Origin: Haliea sp. E1-2-M8
GTDB taxonomy: Bacteria; Pseudomonadota; Gammaproteobacteria; Pseudomonadales; Halieaceae
NCBI RefSeq assembly: GCF_030649675.1
Contig: NZ_JAUTDR010000009.1
Span: 1 to 64,000 of the forward strand
Reading direction: 5' to 3'
Length of the DNA stretch: 64,000 bases
The notes below the pieces were generated by a model, which did no database searches, was not told the DNA's origin, and worked only from the letters and a program-made list of their open reading frames with translations. This document shows, in pieces, positions 8,073 through 16,958 of the stretch. Position numbers and translations under genes: made by a program. Within the stretch, counting starts at the first letter, position 1; each line of letters starts with the position of its first letter.

Positions 8073-9374
8073 GTGGATAACTGGAAGACGGAAACCGACG
8101 AGCGGGAACTGGAGCGGTTGTTTGCGGAGGCCCGCCGCTACCCTCTGTTAAGTGCCGACCAGGAGCGCGACATTGACGGCAGCAAGTGGCAGGCCGTGGC
8201 TGGCATCCAGGCCCTGCTGCTGGCCAGCGCCGGAGGGCGGGCATTTTTCCGGGATCTGCTGGACCGCATTGTTGCCCAGCCGCCGGACGTTGCCGCTTTC
8301 GTCAACCGCGACCATCACTTCCTGCTGCGTCGCGAGTTGGTGGCTTATCTGCCCGGCGGAGACCACGCCAACTGTGTAGCCCAACTGGCTGCGGCGTTGG
8401 CGGCAGGTGATCACTCTGCCGCCAGCGACATTGCTGCCGATATGTCCCTGCCGGCCAGCCTGCTGGTCGGCATGGCCAGCGTCGTCAGCCGCCACAACAG
8501 CCACGCTGCGAAGTGTCGGGTGGCAGATGCCCTGCAAGCGTGGCAGGCAGTGGCTGAGGGCGTCGAGCGCGGCGACCAACGCTACCGCCTGGAGCCGGCC
8601 CAGGTGGCCACTCTGAAGCTGGCGCTGTCGCGCTTCAACCAGGCCCGGGACACCCTTACCCTGCACAACCTGCGGCTGGTCTATTCAATTTCCGGCAAAT
8701 ACCTGGGCAAGGGCGCTCCCTACCGCGACCTGATCCAGGAGGGGACTCTGGGCCTGATTCGCGCTGCGGAAAAATTTGAAGCCCACAAGGGTTACCGGTT
8801 CAGCACCTACTGCTACAACTGGATTTCCCAGGCTGTGCGCCGCTACGTCAACGACGGCGCCGCGTTGATCCGCTATCCCACCCACGTCCGGGAACAGGTT
8901 GGCAAACTGTACCGCGAACGCAATGCCATCTGGTCGAGTACCGGCGAAGAGCCAACCGAGGAAGAGCTGGCCAGCGCCGCCGGCATCGAACCGGAAAAAG
9001 CCCGTCAGCTGCGGCAGCTGCGCAACATGGCGGTGTCCCTGGACCAGCCCCAGTACGAAGACGATGACGAGTCGCTACTCGACAGCGTCCCCGGCGGACC
9101 CTTCCAGGACATCGCCGCGCGCGCCGAGACCGCCTCCCTGCAGCGCTGTCTGTTGCAGGAGATCGAGCAGCTGGAGCCCGCCGAACAGCAAGTCGTCATC
9201 GCACGCTGGGGCTTGCACCAGGGCCCTCCCCTGACCCGGGCCGAGGTGGCCGACAAGATGCGGGTAAGCCGTGAGTGGGTGCGCCAACTGGAGCGCTCAG
9301 CGCTGGAAAAGCTGAGCCGCAACAACACCGTGCGCGATGCGGCCCGGGATCACGGCAACCTGTCGCCCGCTTGA
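8073..9374 (+). CDS. Alternative sigma-70 family factor with an atypical N-terminal domain
   Basis: 433 aa from GTG at 8073, preceded by AGGAG (8061-8065). Residues about 180-260 carry region 2 (LRLVYSISGKYLGKG, DLIQEGTLGLIRAAEKF, GYRFSTYCYNWISQAVRRYV), then region 3 (IRYPTHVREQVGKLYRERNA) and region 4 with an HTH (LTRAEVADKMRVSREWVRQL). The first 170 residues are not a standard region 1.1 and contain HH and YLPGGDHANC segments of unknown role. The open frame continues upstream to 7092, but that part lies antisense to the MerR coding sequence. The 3' end overlaps convergent yfcH by 25 nt. Likely directs transcription of a stress or light regulon. Confidence 0.85.
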   Translation: MDNWKTETDERELERLFAEARRYPLLSADQERDIDGSKWQAVAGIQALLLASAGGRAFFRDLLDRIVAQPPDVAAFVNRDHHFLLRRELVAYLPGGDHANCVAQLAAALAAGDHSAASDIAADMSLPASLLVGMASVVSRHNSHAAKCRVADALQAWQAVAEGVERGDQRYRLEPAQVATLKLALSRFNQARDTLTLHNLRLVYSISGKYLGKGAPYRDLIQEGTLGLIRAAEKFEAHKGYRFSTYCYNWISQAVRRYVNDGAALIRYPTHVREQVGKLYRERNAIWSSTGEEPTEEELASAAGIEPEKARQLRQLRNMAVSLDQPQYEDDDESLLDSVPGGPFQDIAARAETASLQRCLLQEIEQLEPAEQQVVIARWGLHQGPPLTRAEVADKMRVSREWVRQLERSALEKLSRNNTVRDAARDHGNLSPA

Positions 9375-10261
9375 GCGTCAAAAATGGCAGCCAGTGCATC
9401 TTCGATAGCCGGATGCCTGAATCTGAAGCCCGCGCGCTGGAGGGCCTCGGGCAGTACCCGCTGGCCGGTGAGCAGCAGTTCACCCGCCATTTCGCCCAGC
9501 AGCAGGCGCATGACCGGGCTCGGCACAGGCATGCCTGGCAGGGTCCGGAAATGCGTCTGCAACGCCTGGCAAAACTCGCGCTGGGTCACAGGCGCGGGAG
9601 CGGTGAGGTTGAATACGCCCGCCAGATCATCTTTCTCAAGCAGAAACCCCATCGCCGCCACCACGTCCTCCCGGTGAATCCAGCTCAGGTACTGGTAGCC
9701 AGTGCCGGGCCAACTCGCCACGCCGAAGCGAAAGGGCAACGCCATTTCCTTGAGCGCTCCTCCCTGGCTGTCCAGGACCACGCCGAGGCGCAGCAGACAG
9801 GTACGAATGCCGAGTTCCGCGGCCCGGGCAGCCTCCGCTTCCCAATCCTGGCACAGCTGGCTGGCGAAGCCGCTGCCGGGCGCGGCATCCTCCGTCAGCG
9901 GTTCATCTCCACGCGCCCCGTAATAGCCAATGGCGCTCGCGCTCAGCAGTATCCGCGGGCGCTGGGCGGAATCGGCAAAGTGGTCAACCAGCGCCCGGGT
10001 ACCCTGCACTCGACTGGCGACGAGCTCCTCTTTATAGGCCCGCGTCCAGCGTTTACCCGCCAGGGATGCCCCGGCGAGATTGATCACCGCATCGGGTCCG
10101 GAGTCAGCTGGCAATTCTTCCAGAGAGCGCAGGTAGGTACACCGGGAGGTGTCGCGGTGCTGGCTGCGACTGAGAATACTGATGCGGTGACCCGCCTGCA
10201 GCAAGCGGGGCACCAGCGCCTGACCAATAAAACCGGTGCCCCCGGTGATAAGGATGTGCAT
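9350..10261 (-). CDS. yfcH: TIGR01777-type NAD(P)-dependent epimerase (YfcH-like)
   Basis: 303 aa. It begins MHILITGGTGFIGQALVPRL, a dinucleotide-binding GxxGxxG motif of extended short-chain dehydrogenases, and continues with AVINLAGAS and SASAIGYYG, including the active-site Y. The C-terminal third (LAGVFNLTAPAPVTQREF, VLPEALQRAGFRFRHPAIEDAL) is the conserved tail of this family. The substrate is unknown. Relatives often sit beside photolyase genes, as here. It is divergent from the sirtuin gene with only 36 nt between start codons. Confidence 0.88.
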   Translation of the reverse strand: MHILITGGTGFIGQALVPRLLQAGHRISILSRSQHRDTSRCTYLRSLEELPADSGPDAVINLAGASLAGKRWTRAYKEELVASRVQGTRALVDHFADSAQRPRILLSASAIGYYGARGDEPLTEDAAPGSGFASQLCQDWEAEAARAAELGIRTCLLRLGVVLDSQGGALKEMALPFRFGVASWPGTGYQYLSWIHREDVVAAMGFLLEKDDLAGVFNLTAPAPVTQREFCQALQTHFRTLPGMPVPSPVMRLLLGEMAGELLLTGQRVLPEALQRAGFRFRHPAIEDALAAIFDAQAGDRLP

Positions 10262-10297
10262 GCCCCGTCTTCTCCCCTCTCAGCGTGAAACACCATC

Positions 10298-11209
10298 ATG
10301 AACAATATCGGGCCTGAACTGCAACAGCTGCTGACTTTGCTGCGCCGGCGGCCCCGTCTGGTGGTCCTCACCGGTGCCGGGATCAGCGCCAGCTCGGGTA
10401 TCCCGACCTACCGCGATGCAGACGGGCAGTGGCTGTACAGCACCCCGATACAGCATCGGGACTTCCTGCAGGACCCTGCCACCCGCCAGCGCTACTGGAC
10501 CCGTTCCTGGCTGGGCTGGCCCGGAGTACGGGACGCCAGCCCCAATGCGGCGCACCGCGCCCTGGCCACACTTGAGCGCGCCGGCGCCATTGAACTGCTG
10601 GTGACCCAGAACGTCGACCGCCTGCACCAGCGTGCGGGCAGCGACGCCGTAGTGGATCTGCACGGACGCCTGGACCGGGTGCGCTGCCTCACCTGTGGCA
10701 GCTACTCGCCGCGCCAGGAGATGCAGGGGCGGCTGTTGCAGGCAAATCCCCACCTTGCCTCGCTGGAGGCAGATGCCGGCTCGAGGCCCGATGGCGACAT
10801 GTCCCTGCCCGATGGGCAGGCGCAGCACACGGTAGTTCCGCCCTGCCCCGTGTGTGCGGGCACCCTGATTCCCGACGTGGTCTTCTTCGGCGGCACTGTG
10901 CCCCGGGAGCGGGTGGAGCGCGTCAGCGCCGCAATCGACTCAGCGGATGCCCTGTTGGTGGTAGGCTCCTCCCTGCAGGTCTACTCCGGCTTCCGCTTCT
11001 GCCGCGCGGCCCACGCTGCAGGCAAACCACTGGTGTTGCTGAACCCAGGCATTACCCGTGCCGATTCAATCGCCAGCCTGAAGTTCGCCACGCCCTGCGA
11101 ACCCCTGCTCGGCGCGCTGGCAGATGCCCTGAGCAACAGCCACGACGACACGCCTCAGCCGCCGACCGGTTATCATGCCAGTTTGCCAGACTCCGGGAAC
11201 CTCGAGTGA
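10298..11209 (+). CDS. Sir2-family NAD-dependent protein deacylase
   Basis: 303 aa. The NAD-binding motifs LTGAGISASSGIPTYRD and TQNVDRLHQRAG are present, followed by the catalytic His in VVDLHGRL (about residue 120). Four zinc Cys are visible as CLTCGS and CPVCAGT. FFGG and GSSLQVYSGF complete the Rossmann fold. Overall it resembles the class II (SIRT4-like) type. It should remove acyl groups from lysines with NAD consumption. The stop codon lies 5 nt before the photolyase ATG, so the two are co-transcribed. Confidence 0.88.
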   Translation: MNNIGPELQQLLTLLRRRPRLVVLTGAGISASSGIPTYRDADGQWLYSTPIQHRDFLQDPATRQRYWTRSWLGWPGVRDASPNAAHRALATLERAGAIELLVTQNVDRLHQRAGSDAVVDLHGRLDRVRCLTCGSYSPRQEMQGRLLQANPHLASLEADAGSRPDGDMSLPDGQAQHTVVPPCPVCAGTLIPDVVFFGGTVPRERVERVSAAIDSADALLVVGSSLQVYSGFRFCRAAHAAGKPLVLLNPGITRADSIASLKFATPCEPLLGALADALSNSHDDTPQPPTGYHASLPDSGNLE

Positions 11210-11214
11210 AAGCC

Positions 11215-12648
11215 ATGACCACCACCATTTACCTGTTCCGCAACGACCTGCGTCTGGCCGACCTGCCGGGCCTTGCAGCTGCGGCCGCAAACGGCCCGGT
11301 ACTGCCGGTTTATATCCTGGATGAGGACAGCGCCGGAGAGCGGGCACCCGGCGGCGCCAGCCGCTGGTGGCTGCACCACAGCCTGCAGGCGCTGGCTGCC
11401 GAGATCGAGGCATCCGGTGGGCAGCTGCTACTCCGCCGCGGCGACACGGTGAGCTGCCTGCGGGAACTCGCAGACGCCAGCAGCGCCGACGCCATTCACC
11501 TGAGCCGCAGTTACAGCCCCTGGGAGACAGCGCTGGAACAGCGGTTGCACAAGGCATTTGAAAGTAGCGTAGAGGTGAAACGCTTCCCCGGGGTCCTGCT
11601 GCACGAGCCCGAGAATATCGCCAACCAGGCCGGTGAGCCGTTCAAGGTATTCACGCCGTTCTGGCGCCACTGCCGGCGTCAGAACGAGCCGGGGCAGCCC
11701 CTGCGGGCGCCTTCCACAATTACCTGGGCGGAGATACCCGGCACTTCCGACACCCTTGCGGACTGGGCGCTGCTGCCGCAAAAACCGGACTGGGCTGCGC
11801 ACTGGCCAAAGCTGTGGACACCCGGCACAGCGGGGGCACGGCACGCCCTGGAACAGTTCCTGCGCCACGTTATCCAGAACTACGCCAGCGGCCGCGACCA
11901 TCCGGCCGAAGAAGCCACTTCCCGGCTGTCACCGCACCTGCGCTTCGGGGAGATTTCGCCGCGCGAAATCTGGCACAAGGCCCGGGAACTCGCCGCACGC
12001 AATCCGCAGCGGCAGGAACAGGTCGACAAGTTCCTCAGCGAACTGGGCTGGCGCGAGTTCTCCTACCACCTGCTTTTCCACTTTCCGACAATTCCCGAAC
12101 AGCCCTTCAAGGCGCAGTTCGCCGACTTCCCCTGGCTGGGCAGCAAGGCACAGTTGCGCGCCTGGCAGTGCGGCCAGACCGGTTACCCGGTGGTGGACGC
12201 CGGCATGCGCGAGCTCTGGCACACCGGCTACATGCACAATCGCATCCGCATGGTGACCGCGTCTTTCCTCACCAAGCACCTGCTGACCCACTGGCGCGCA
12301 GGCGAGCGCTGGTTCTGGGACACCCTGGTGGACGCGGACCCCGCCAGCAATACCTGCAGCTGGCAGTGGGTTGCCGGCAGCGGCGCCGACGCGTCTCCCT
12401 ACTTCCGTATTTTCAATCCGGTTACCCAGGGCGAGAAGTTCGATACCGGCGGCGACTATGTGCGGCGCTGGGTACCGGAAATTGCCGGCCTGCCCGACCG
12501 CTATCTGCACCGGCCCTGGGAAGCGCCCGCCGAGGCATTGTCAGCGGCCGGCATCGTGCTCGGAGAAAGCTACCCGTTCCCTCTGGTTGACCACCGCGAG
12601 GCCCGGGAGGCCGCCCTGACGGGCTATCAGCAAATCCGCGCCGGCTGA
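11215..12648 (+). CDS. phrB: Class I CPD deoxyribodipyrimidine photolyase
   Basis: 477 aa. The N-terminal alpha/beta antenna domain begins TTIYLFRNDLRLADLPGL. The FAD domain contains FLSELGWREFSYHLLFHFP, VDAGMRELWHTGYMHNRIRM (trimmed in places), WQWVAGSGADASPYFRIFNP and QGEKFDTGGDYVRRWVPE, all standard for class I photolyases that repair cyclobutane pyrimidine dimers with blue light. ATG 11215 is chosen over an in-frame GTG at 11206 because MTT-IYLFRN fits the family start. It is the likely output gene of the MerR/sigma locus. Confidence 0.93.
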   Translation: MTTTIYLFRNDLRLADLPGLAAAAANGPVLPVYILDEDSAGERAPGGASRWWLHHSLQALAAEIEASGGQLLLRRGDTVSCLRELADASSADAIHLSRSYSPWETALEQRLHKAFESSVEVKRFPGVLLHEPENIANQAGEPFKVFTPFWRHCRRQNEPGQPLRAPSTITWAEIPGTSDTLADWALLPQKPDWAAHWPKLWTPGTAGARHALEQFLRHVIQNYASGRDHPAEEATSRLSPHLRFGEISPREIWHKARELAARNPQRQEQVDKFLSELGWREFSYHLLFHFPTIPEQPFKAQFADFPWLGSKAQLRAWQCGQTGYPVVDAGMRELWHTGYMHNRIRMVTASFLTKHLLTHWRAGERWFWDTLVDADPASNTCSWQWVAGSGADASPYFRIFNPVTQGEKFDTGGDYVRRWVPEIAGLPDRYLHRPWEAPAEALSAAGIVLGESYPFPLVDHREAREAALTGYQQIRAG

Positions 12649-12757
12649 AACGGCCGCGACAGCGGTCCACTGGCTTTCCGCGGGCTCAGGGTCGATACTG
12701 AGAGCCAACAGGGGTAGCATTCCCCTTGAACCAACCCGCCAGACCCGGAGTACCGAT

Positions 12758-13600
12758 ATGATCACGACAGCACGCCGCGCACTGTACCCCGCCCTGCTCC
12801 TGACTCTTGGACTCGGAGCTGGACCCGCCAGCGCCGATATCGCCCAGGTGGTTAACGCAGAAGGTGACAAAATGACCTTCGAATACCAGGGCGACCAACT
12901 GCGTATAGACATGAACAAGGACAAGAACTATATGCTGGTGCGGGGCGAGGAGATCTATGCCGTCACCGACAACGACGGCGAGATCATGGTTATCGACGTC
13001 AAGCAGACCCTGTCCATGTTCGGCAATATGGCCCAGTCCGCCATCCCGGATATGGCGGCGGTTAACGTGGAGTCACTGGAAGCAACCGGCCGCAGCGAAA
13101 CCGTCGCCGGGATCCAGGGCGAAGTGTACAAGCTCACGTATACCGATCAGGAAGGCAAACGCCAGCAATCAGACCTGGTGCTCTCGGCGGATCGCCGGGC
13201 CATGGGCTTTCGCGACGCAGTGCATCGCATGGCATCGACCCTGTCCAGCATGCTCGCACAACAGGGAACCCATGACCGCCTGCAGGCGCAACTCGCTGCA
13301 CAGAACCTCGGGGTATTGCGCTACGGCGAGGACATGCGCGTGACCGCCATCACCGAAACCCAGGTCGCCGACGCCCGCTTCGTGCTGCCGGCGGAGCCGA
13401 CAGACCTGTCTGGCCTGGGCGGATTGTTCGGCGCAGGTGCAGTGGGCGGCGGCGATGGCGGCTTCATGTCGGGTATTCTGGGAAGCAATAACGCGGAAAA
13501 AGCCGCTGAGTCAGCCGAGGGGGAGGAAGAAGCCGCCAACCCGGTCGAAAATGCCGGCAAGGAGATCGGCAAGGCCCTTGGCAAGCTGTTCGGCAATTGA
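12758..13600 (+). CDS. Secreted protein of unknown function
   Basis: 280 aa with an N-terminal signal peptide (RALYPALLLTLGLGAGPASA, cleavage likely after ASA). The mature part is beta-rich (VVNAEGDKMTFEYQGDQLRI, EIMVIDVKQTLSMFGNM) and resembles periplasmic proteins of the DUF4412 kind, though I am not sure of the family. The C-terminus is a Gly-rich patch (GLFGAGAVGGGDGGF) and an acidic, Ala-rich stretch (AEGEEEAANP). GGAG lies upstream of the ATG. It appears monocistronic. Confidence 0.65.
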   Translation: MITTARRALYPALLLTLGLGAGPASADIAQVVNAEGDKMTFEYQGDQLRIDMNKDKNYMLVRGEEIYAVTDNDGEIMVIDVKQTLSMFGNMAQSAIPDMAAVNVESLEATGRSETVAGIQGEVYKLTYTDQEGKRQQSDLVLSADRRAMGFRDAVHRMASTLSSMLAQQGTHDRLQAQLAAQNLGVLRYGEDMRVTAITETQVADARFVLPAEPTDLSGLGGLFGAGAVGGGDGGFMSGILGSNNAEKAAESAEGEEEAANPVENAGKEIGKALGKLFGN

Positions 13601-13686
13601 GCGGCAGTTTTGCCGGAGATTGAACTGGCACCGGAGGCGGCTTTAGGGCAAAATGCGCCCCTGATTTTACGAGGGATTGCCGCCGC

Positions 13687-13905
13687 ATGGCAAAAGAAGA
13701 CCAGATCGAGATGGAGGGCGAGGTTATCGACACCCTGCCCAACACCACCTTTCGCGTACAGCTGGAGAATGGTCACGTTGTGACTGCACACATCTCCGGC
13801 AAGATGCGCAAGAACTACATCCGCATCCTGACCGGAGACAAGGTAAGGGTGGAACTTACACCCTATGACCTGACCAAGGGCCGCATTACCTACCGCGAGC
13901 GGTAG
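13687..13905 (+). CDS. infA: Translation initiation factor IF-1
   Basis: 72 aa, the exact usual length. The single OB-fold S1 domain is complete: [62 protein letters not shown]-1 binds the A site of the 30S subunit at initiation. It is convergent with clpA with only 8 nt between stops; proximity of infA to clpA is conserved in Gammaproteobacteria. Confidence 0.98.
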   Translation: MAKEDQIEMEGEVIDTLPNTTFRVQLENGHVVTAHISGKMRKNYIRILTGDKVRVELTPYDLTKGRITYRER

Positions 13906-13913
13906 GCTTTCCT

Positions 13914-16190
13914 CTAGGCCGGTTCGGCCTCGGTTTCCTCGACCAGCACCTCGAGCCCGTCGTGTGCGTCATTCACGCGCACCCGGGCCATGCCGCCGGA
14001 CTGGGCGAGGGATCCGAACAACACCAGCTCCGCCAAAGGCTTCTTTATGTGCTCCTGGATGACCCGCGCCATGGGGCGGGCACCCATGTTGCGGTCGTAG
14101 CCCTTCTCCACCAGCCACAGACGGGCATCTTCATCCACGTCCAGCATGACTCGCTTCTCGTCCAGCTGCCCCTGCAGCTCGGTCAGGAACTTGTCCACCA
14201 CCGTCAGGATAATATCCTCGCCCAGGGGCTCGAACTGCACGATGCTGTCGAGACGGTTGCGGAACTCCGGCGTGAACAGGCGGTTGATTGCCTCCATGCC
14301 GTCGGTGCTGTGGTCCTGGGTGGTGAAGCCAATCGTGCGGCGACTGATGCTCTCGGCGCCGGCATTGGTGGTCATGACCAGGATAACGTTGCGGAAATCT
14401 GCCTTGCGGCCGTTGTTGTCGGTGAGGGCACCGTGGTCCATGACCTGCAGCAGCAGGTTGAACACCTCCGGATGTGCCTTCTCGATCTCGTCCAGCAGGA
14501 TCACCGCATGCGGGTGCTTGGTCACGGCGTCGGTCAACAGGCCGCCCTGGTCGAATCCGACATAGCCCGGAGGCGCACCGATCAGGCGTGACACGGTATG
14601 GCGCTCCATGTACTCGGACATGTCGAAGCGGATCAGCTCCAGGCCCAGCAAGCGTGCCAGTTGCCGGGTCACCTCGGTCTTGCCCACCCCGGTGGGGCCG
14701 GCCAGCAGGAACGAACCGATCGGCTTGTCACCGGAGCGCAGCCCCGCGCGTGCCAGCTTGATGGACGTGGCCAGGCTGCTGATGGCCCGGTCCTGGCCAA
14801 AAACCACCATCTGCAGGTTGGTTTCAAGTTTCTGCAGGGTTTCGCGATCATCCGAGCTGACGGATTTCGGGGGTATCCGGGCTATTTTGGCAACCACGGC
14901 CTCGATATCCGCTACCCCGATAACCTTTTTCCGCTTTGAAGGCGGCTGCAACTGCTGGTAGGCGCCGGCTTCGTCAATAACGTCGATGGCCTTGTCCGGC
15001 AGGAAACGGTCGTTGATGTAACGGGCCGACAGGTCGGTGGCCACCCGCAGCGCCTTGTTGGTATAGCGCAGGCCGTGGTGCTCCTCGAAGCGCGACTTCA
15101 GACCCTTGAGGATCTTGTAGGCATCATCCGGGGTGGGTTCCATCACGTCGATCTTCTGGAAACGGCGGCTGAGGGCCTTGTCCTTGTCGAAAATACCGCG
15201 GTATTCCTGGAAGGTGGTCGAGCCAATGCAGCGCATCTTGCCCGAAGTCAGCAGCGGCTTGAGCAGGTTGCTCGCATCCATGACGCCGCCGGAGGCCGCA
15301 CCGGCACCGATGATGGTGTGAATCTCGTCGATAAACAGAATCGCGCCCTCGCGCTTCTTCAGATTGGCGAGCAGCCCCTTGAAGCGTTTTTCGAAGTCGC
15401 CACGGTATTTGGTCCCTGCAAGCAGGGCGCCCAGATCCAGCGAGTAGACCACGCTGTCCTTGAGCATCTCGGGCACTTCGCCGTCCACGATCATTTTCGC
15501 CAGACCCTCGGCTATGGCCGTCTTGCCAACGCCGGACTCACCCACCAGCAGCGGGTTGTTCTTGCGCCGACGGGCGAGAATCTGGGCCACCCGCTCCACT
15601 TCCGGGATGCGCCCGATCAGCGGATCGATGCGCCCGGCCCTGGCCTCCTCATTGAGGTTGGTGGTGAAATTGTCCAGCGGGTTGCCCTCGCCCTCCTCCA
15701 CCGTTGCGCCCTCGGCACCCGGGGCACCGGGTTCAGCGCCCTCGTTGTCCTCGGAAACCTTGGAAATGCCGTGGGTGATGTAATTGACCACGTCCAGGCG
15801 GGCAACGCTCTGGGTCTTGAGGAAGTAAACAGCCTGGCTTTCCTGCTCGCTGAAGATGGCCACCAGCACATTGGCACCGGTGACTTCGCTGCGGCCGGAA
15901 GACTGGACGTGGAACACCGCCCGCTGCAACACCCGCTGGAACCCCAGCGTCGGCTGGGTCTCTCGCTCGTCATTGTCCTCGGGAATCAGTGGCGTGGTGG
16001 CATCCACAAACTCGACCAGATCACCGCGCAACGCCTTGATATCGGCGCCACAGGCCTTCAGGACGCGAATCGCGTCGTTATTGTCCAGCAGCGCAAGCAA
16101 CAGATGCTCCACCGTCATGAACTCGTGACGCTTGCCCCTTGCATCCCGAAACGCCTCATTCAGCGTCAGTTCCAGGTCTTTGCTCAGCAT
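13914..16190 (-). CDS. clpA: ClpA, ATP-dependent Clp protease ATP-binding subunit
   Basis: 758 aa, the normal length. Order of domains: Clp N domain (about 1-145), AAA D1 with Walker A GESGVGKTA and Walker B ILFIDEIH, AAA D2 with Walker A GPTGVGKTE, Walker B VILLDEIEKAHPEV, and the C-terminal D2-small domain (YDRNMGARPMARVIQEHIKKPLAE). ClpA unfolds substrates and feeds them to ClpP, and ClpS directs N-degron substrates to it. It follows clpS by 20 nt and forms one operon. Confidence 0.98.
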   Translation of the reverse strand: MLSKDLELTLNEAFRDARGKRHEFMTVEHLLLALLDNNDAIRVLKACGADIKALRGDLVEFVDATTPLIPEDNDERETQPTLGFQRVLQRAVFHVQSSGRSEVTGANVLVAIFSEQESQAVYFLKTQSVARLDVVNYITHGISKVSEDNEGAEPGAPGAEGATVEEGEGNPLDNFTTNLNEEARAGRIDPLIGRIPEVERVAQILARRRKNNPLLVGESGVGKTAIAEGLAKMIVDGEVPEMLKDSVVYSLDLGALLAGTKYRGDFEKRFKGLLANLKKREGAILFIDEIHTIIGAGAASGGVMDASNLLKPLLTSGKMRCIGSTTFQEYRGIFDKDKALSRRFQKIDVMEPTPDDAYKILKGLKSRFEEHHGLRYTNKALRVATDLSARYINDRFLPDKAIDVIDEAGAYQQLQPPSKRKKVIGVADIEAVVAKIARIPPKSVSSDDRETLQKLETNLQMVVFGQDRAISSLATSIKLARAGLRSGDKPIGSFLLAGPTGVGKTEVTRQLARLLGLELIRFDMSEYMERHTVSRLIGAPPGYVGFDQGGLLTDAVTKHPHAVILLDEIEKAHPEVFNLLLQVMDHGALTDNNGRKADFRNVILVMTTNAGAESISRRTIGFTTQDHSTDGMEAINRLFTPEFRNRLDSIVQFEPLGEDIILTVVDKFLTELQGQLDEKRVMLDVDEDARLWLVEKGYDRNMGARPMARVIQEHIKKPLAELVLFGSLAQSGGMARVRVNDAHDGLEVLVEETEAEPA

Positions 16191-16210
16191 ACCTTACCAC
16201 TCCCGGGCTC

Positions 16211-16573
16211 TTAGCCCTCCGATGCCTCGATTTCGCATAACAGCGGGTGCTGGTTCTCCCGCGCGTACTGATTGACCTGGGCCGCCTTGGTCTCAGCGAT
16301 GTCTCTTGTGTATATACCACATACGCCCTTGCCCTTGGTATGGACCGTCAGCATGACATGGGTCGCCTGTTCGCGGTTCATGCGGAAGAACACTTCCAGC
16401 ACCTCAACCACGAACTCCATGGGGGTGTAGTCATCATTCAGCAGTATGACTTTGAACAGCGGAGGCTTCTTGAGTTCCGGTTTGGACTCCTGCAGCGTCA
16501 ATCCGCCGTCGTTGTCACGCTCTTCGTCGCCGGCGGCAAGCCGCCAGTGGCCGACTACGGGTACCTCGTTCAC
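16211..16573 (-). CDS. clpS: ClpS, adaptor for ClpA
   Basis: 120 aa from a GTG start preceded by AGAGGAAAG. The core contains [20 protein letters not shown], with the [10 protein letters not shown] substrate-binding motif, then [18 protein letters not shown] and the C-terminal HPLLCEIE. ClpS binds N-end-rule residues and hands substrates to ClpA. Unlike many relatives, no cspD cold-shock gene lies next to it. Confidence 0.97.
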   Translation of the reverse strand: MNEVPVVGHWRLAAGDEERDNDGGLTLQESKPELKKPPLFKVILLNDDYTPMEFVVEVLEVFFRMNREQATHVMLTVHTKGKGVCGIYTRDIAETKAAQVNQYARENQHPLLCEIEASEG

Positions 16574-16598
16574 ACCTTTCCTCTCACGTCGTTGTCAT

Positions 16599-16627
16599 GC
16601 CCAGATAGTGGATATGGGCTTATTATA
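16599..16627 (-). promoter_or_regulatory. Candidate clpS-clpA promoter
   Basis: A perfect TATAAT lies at 16622-16627 on the minus strand, about 50 nt upstream of the clpS GTG. I see no good -35 box at 16-18 nt. Just downstream, GCCCA (16599-16603) and TGGGC (16615-16619) flank a partly symmetric sequence that would overlap the transcription start and could be an operator. Confidence 0.4.
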
Positions 16628-16772
16628 AGTCAATTCAAGAGCACGCTGTGTGCTCAGCGCCCCATTGGGCCCCCGTGTATCCATTGCCGCAGTAGTTCGC
16701 CGCGCAATTTGCGCCTCTCTGGACATGCCGTGACTTCCCTCGGGAGGCGAGGTAGCGTCGGGGAAGTCGCCG

Positions 16773-16830
16773 CGTAACCTGCATGGATGCGCGTTACGAG
16801 CCTACATGGATGTACTTGCGGCGTGTCCCG
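16773..16830 (+). repeat. Dispersed palindromic element, copy A
   Basis: The core at 16797-16830 begins CGAGCCTACATGGATGTA and ends GTGTCCCG. It differs from copy C by one base and from copy B by five. Directly to its left, GTAAC and GTTAC (16775-16796) bracket a hairpin with the loop GCATGGATGC, matching the left hairpin of copy B in loop but not in stem. The long outer inverted arms found in copies B and C are not evident here. Confidence 0.7.
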
Positions 16831-16906
16831 GAAAGCCCCGCAACGCATGCGGCCCGGCCTACGAAGTGCCGTCGCCAACCGAGAAGTACCGTCAAGAACT
16901 GACCAC

Positions 16907-16936
16907 AAAAAAGGGCCCGTGTTGCCACGAGCCCTT
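16907..16936 (-). terminator. Intrinsic terminator of icd
   Basis: On the minus strand an 11-bp stem (AAGGGCTCGTG pairing with CACGGGCCCTT, one G-T pair) closes a GCAA tetraloop and runs into six T residues. It lies 22 nt downstream of the icd stop codon. Confidence 0.9.
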
Positions 16937-16958
16937 GAGGGTAACGCCGCGAACGGAA

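Larger units (their letters stand above)
16574..16906. other. Gene-free gap between clpS and the icd terminator
   Basis: No credible coding sequence is visible in these 333 bases on either strand. They hold the clpS promoter region, a GC-rich stretch with short palindromes (for example CCCTCGGGAGG near 16737), one copy of the dispersed 34-nt core repeat (16797-16830) and a short unexplained tail. Confidence 0.6.
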
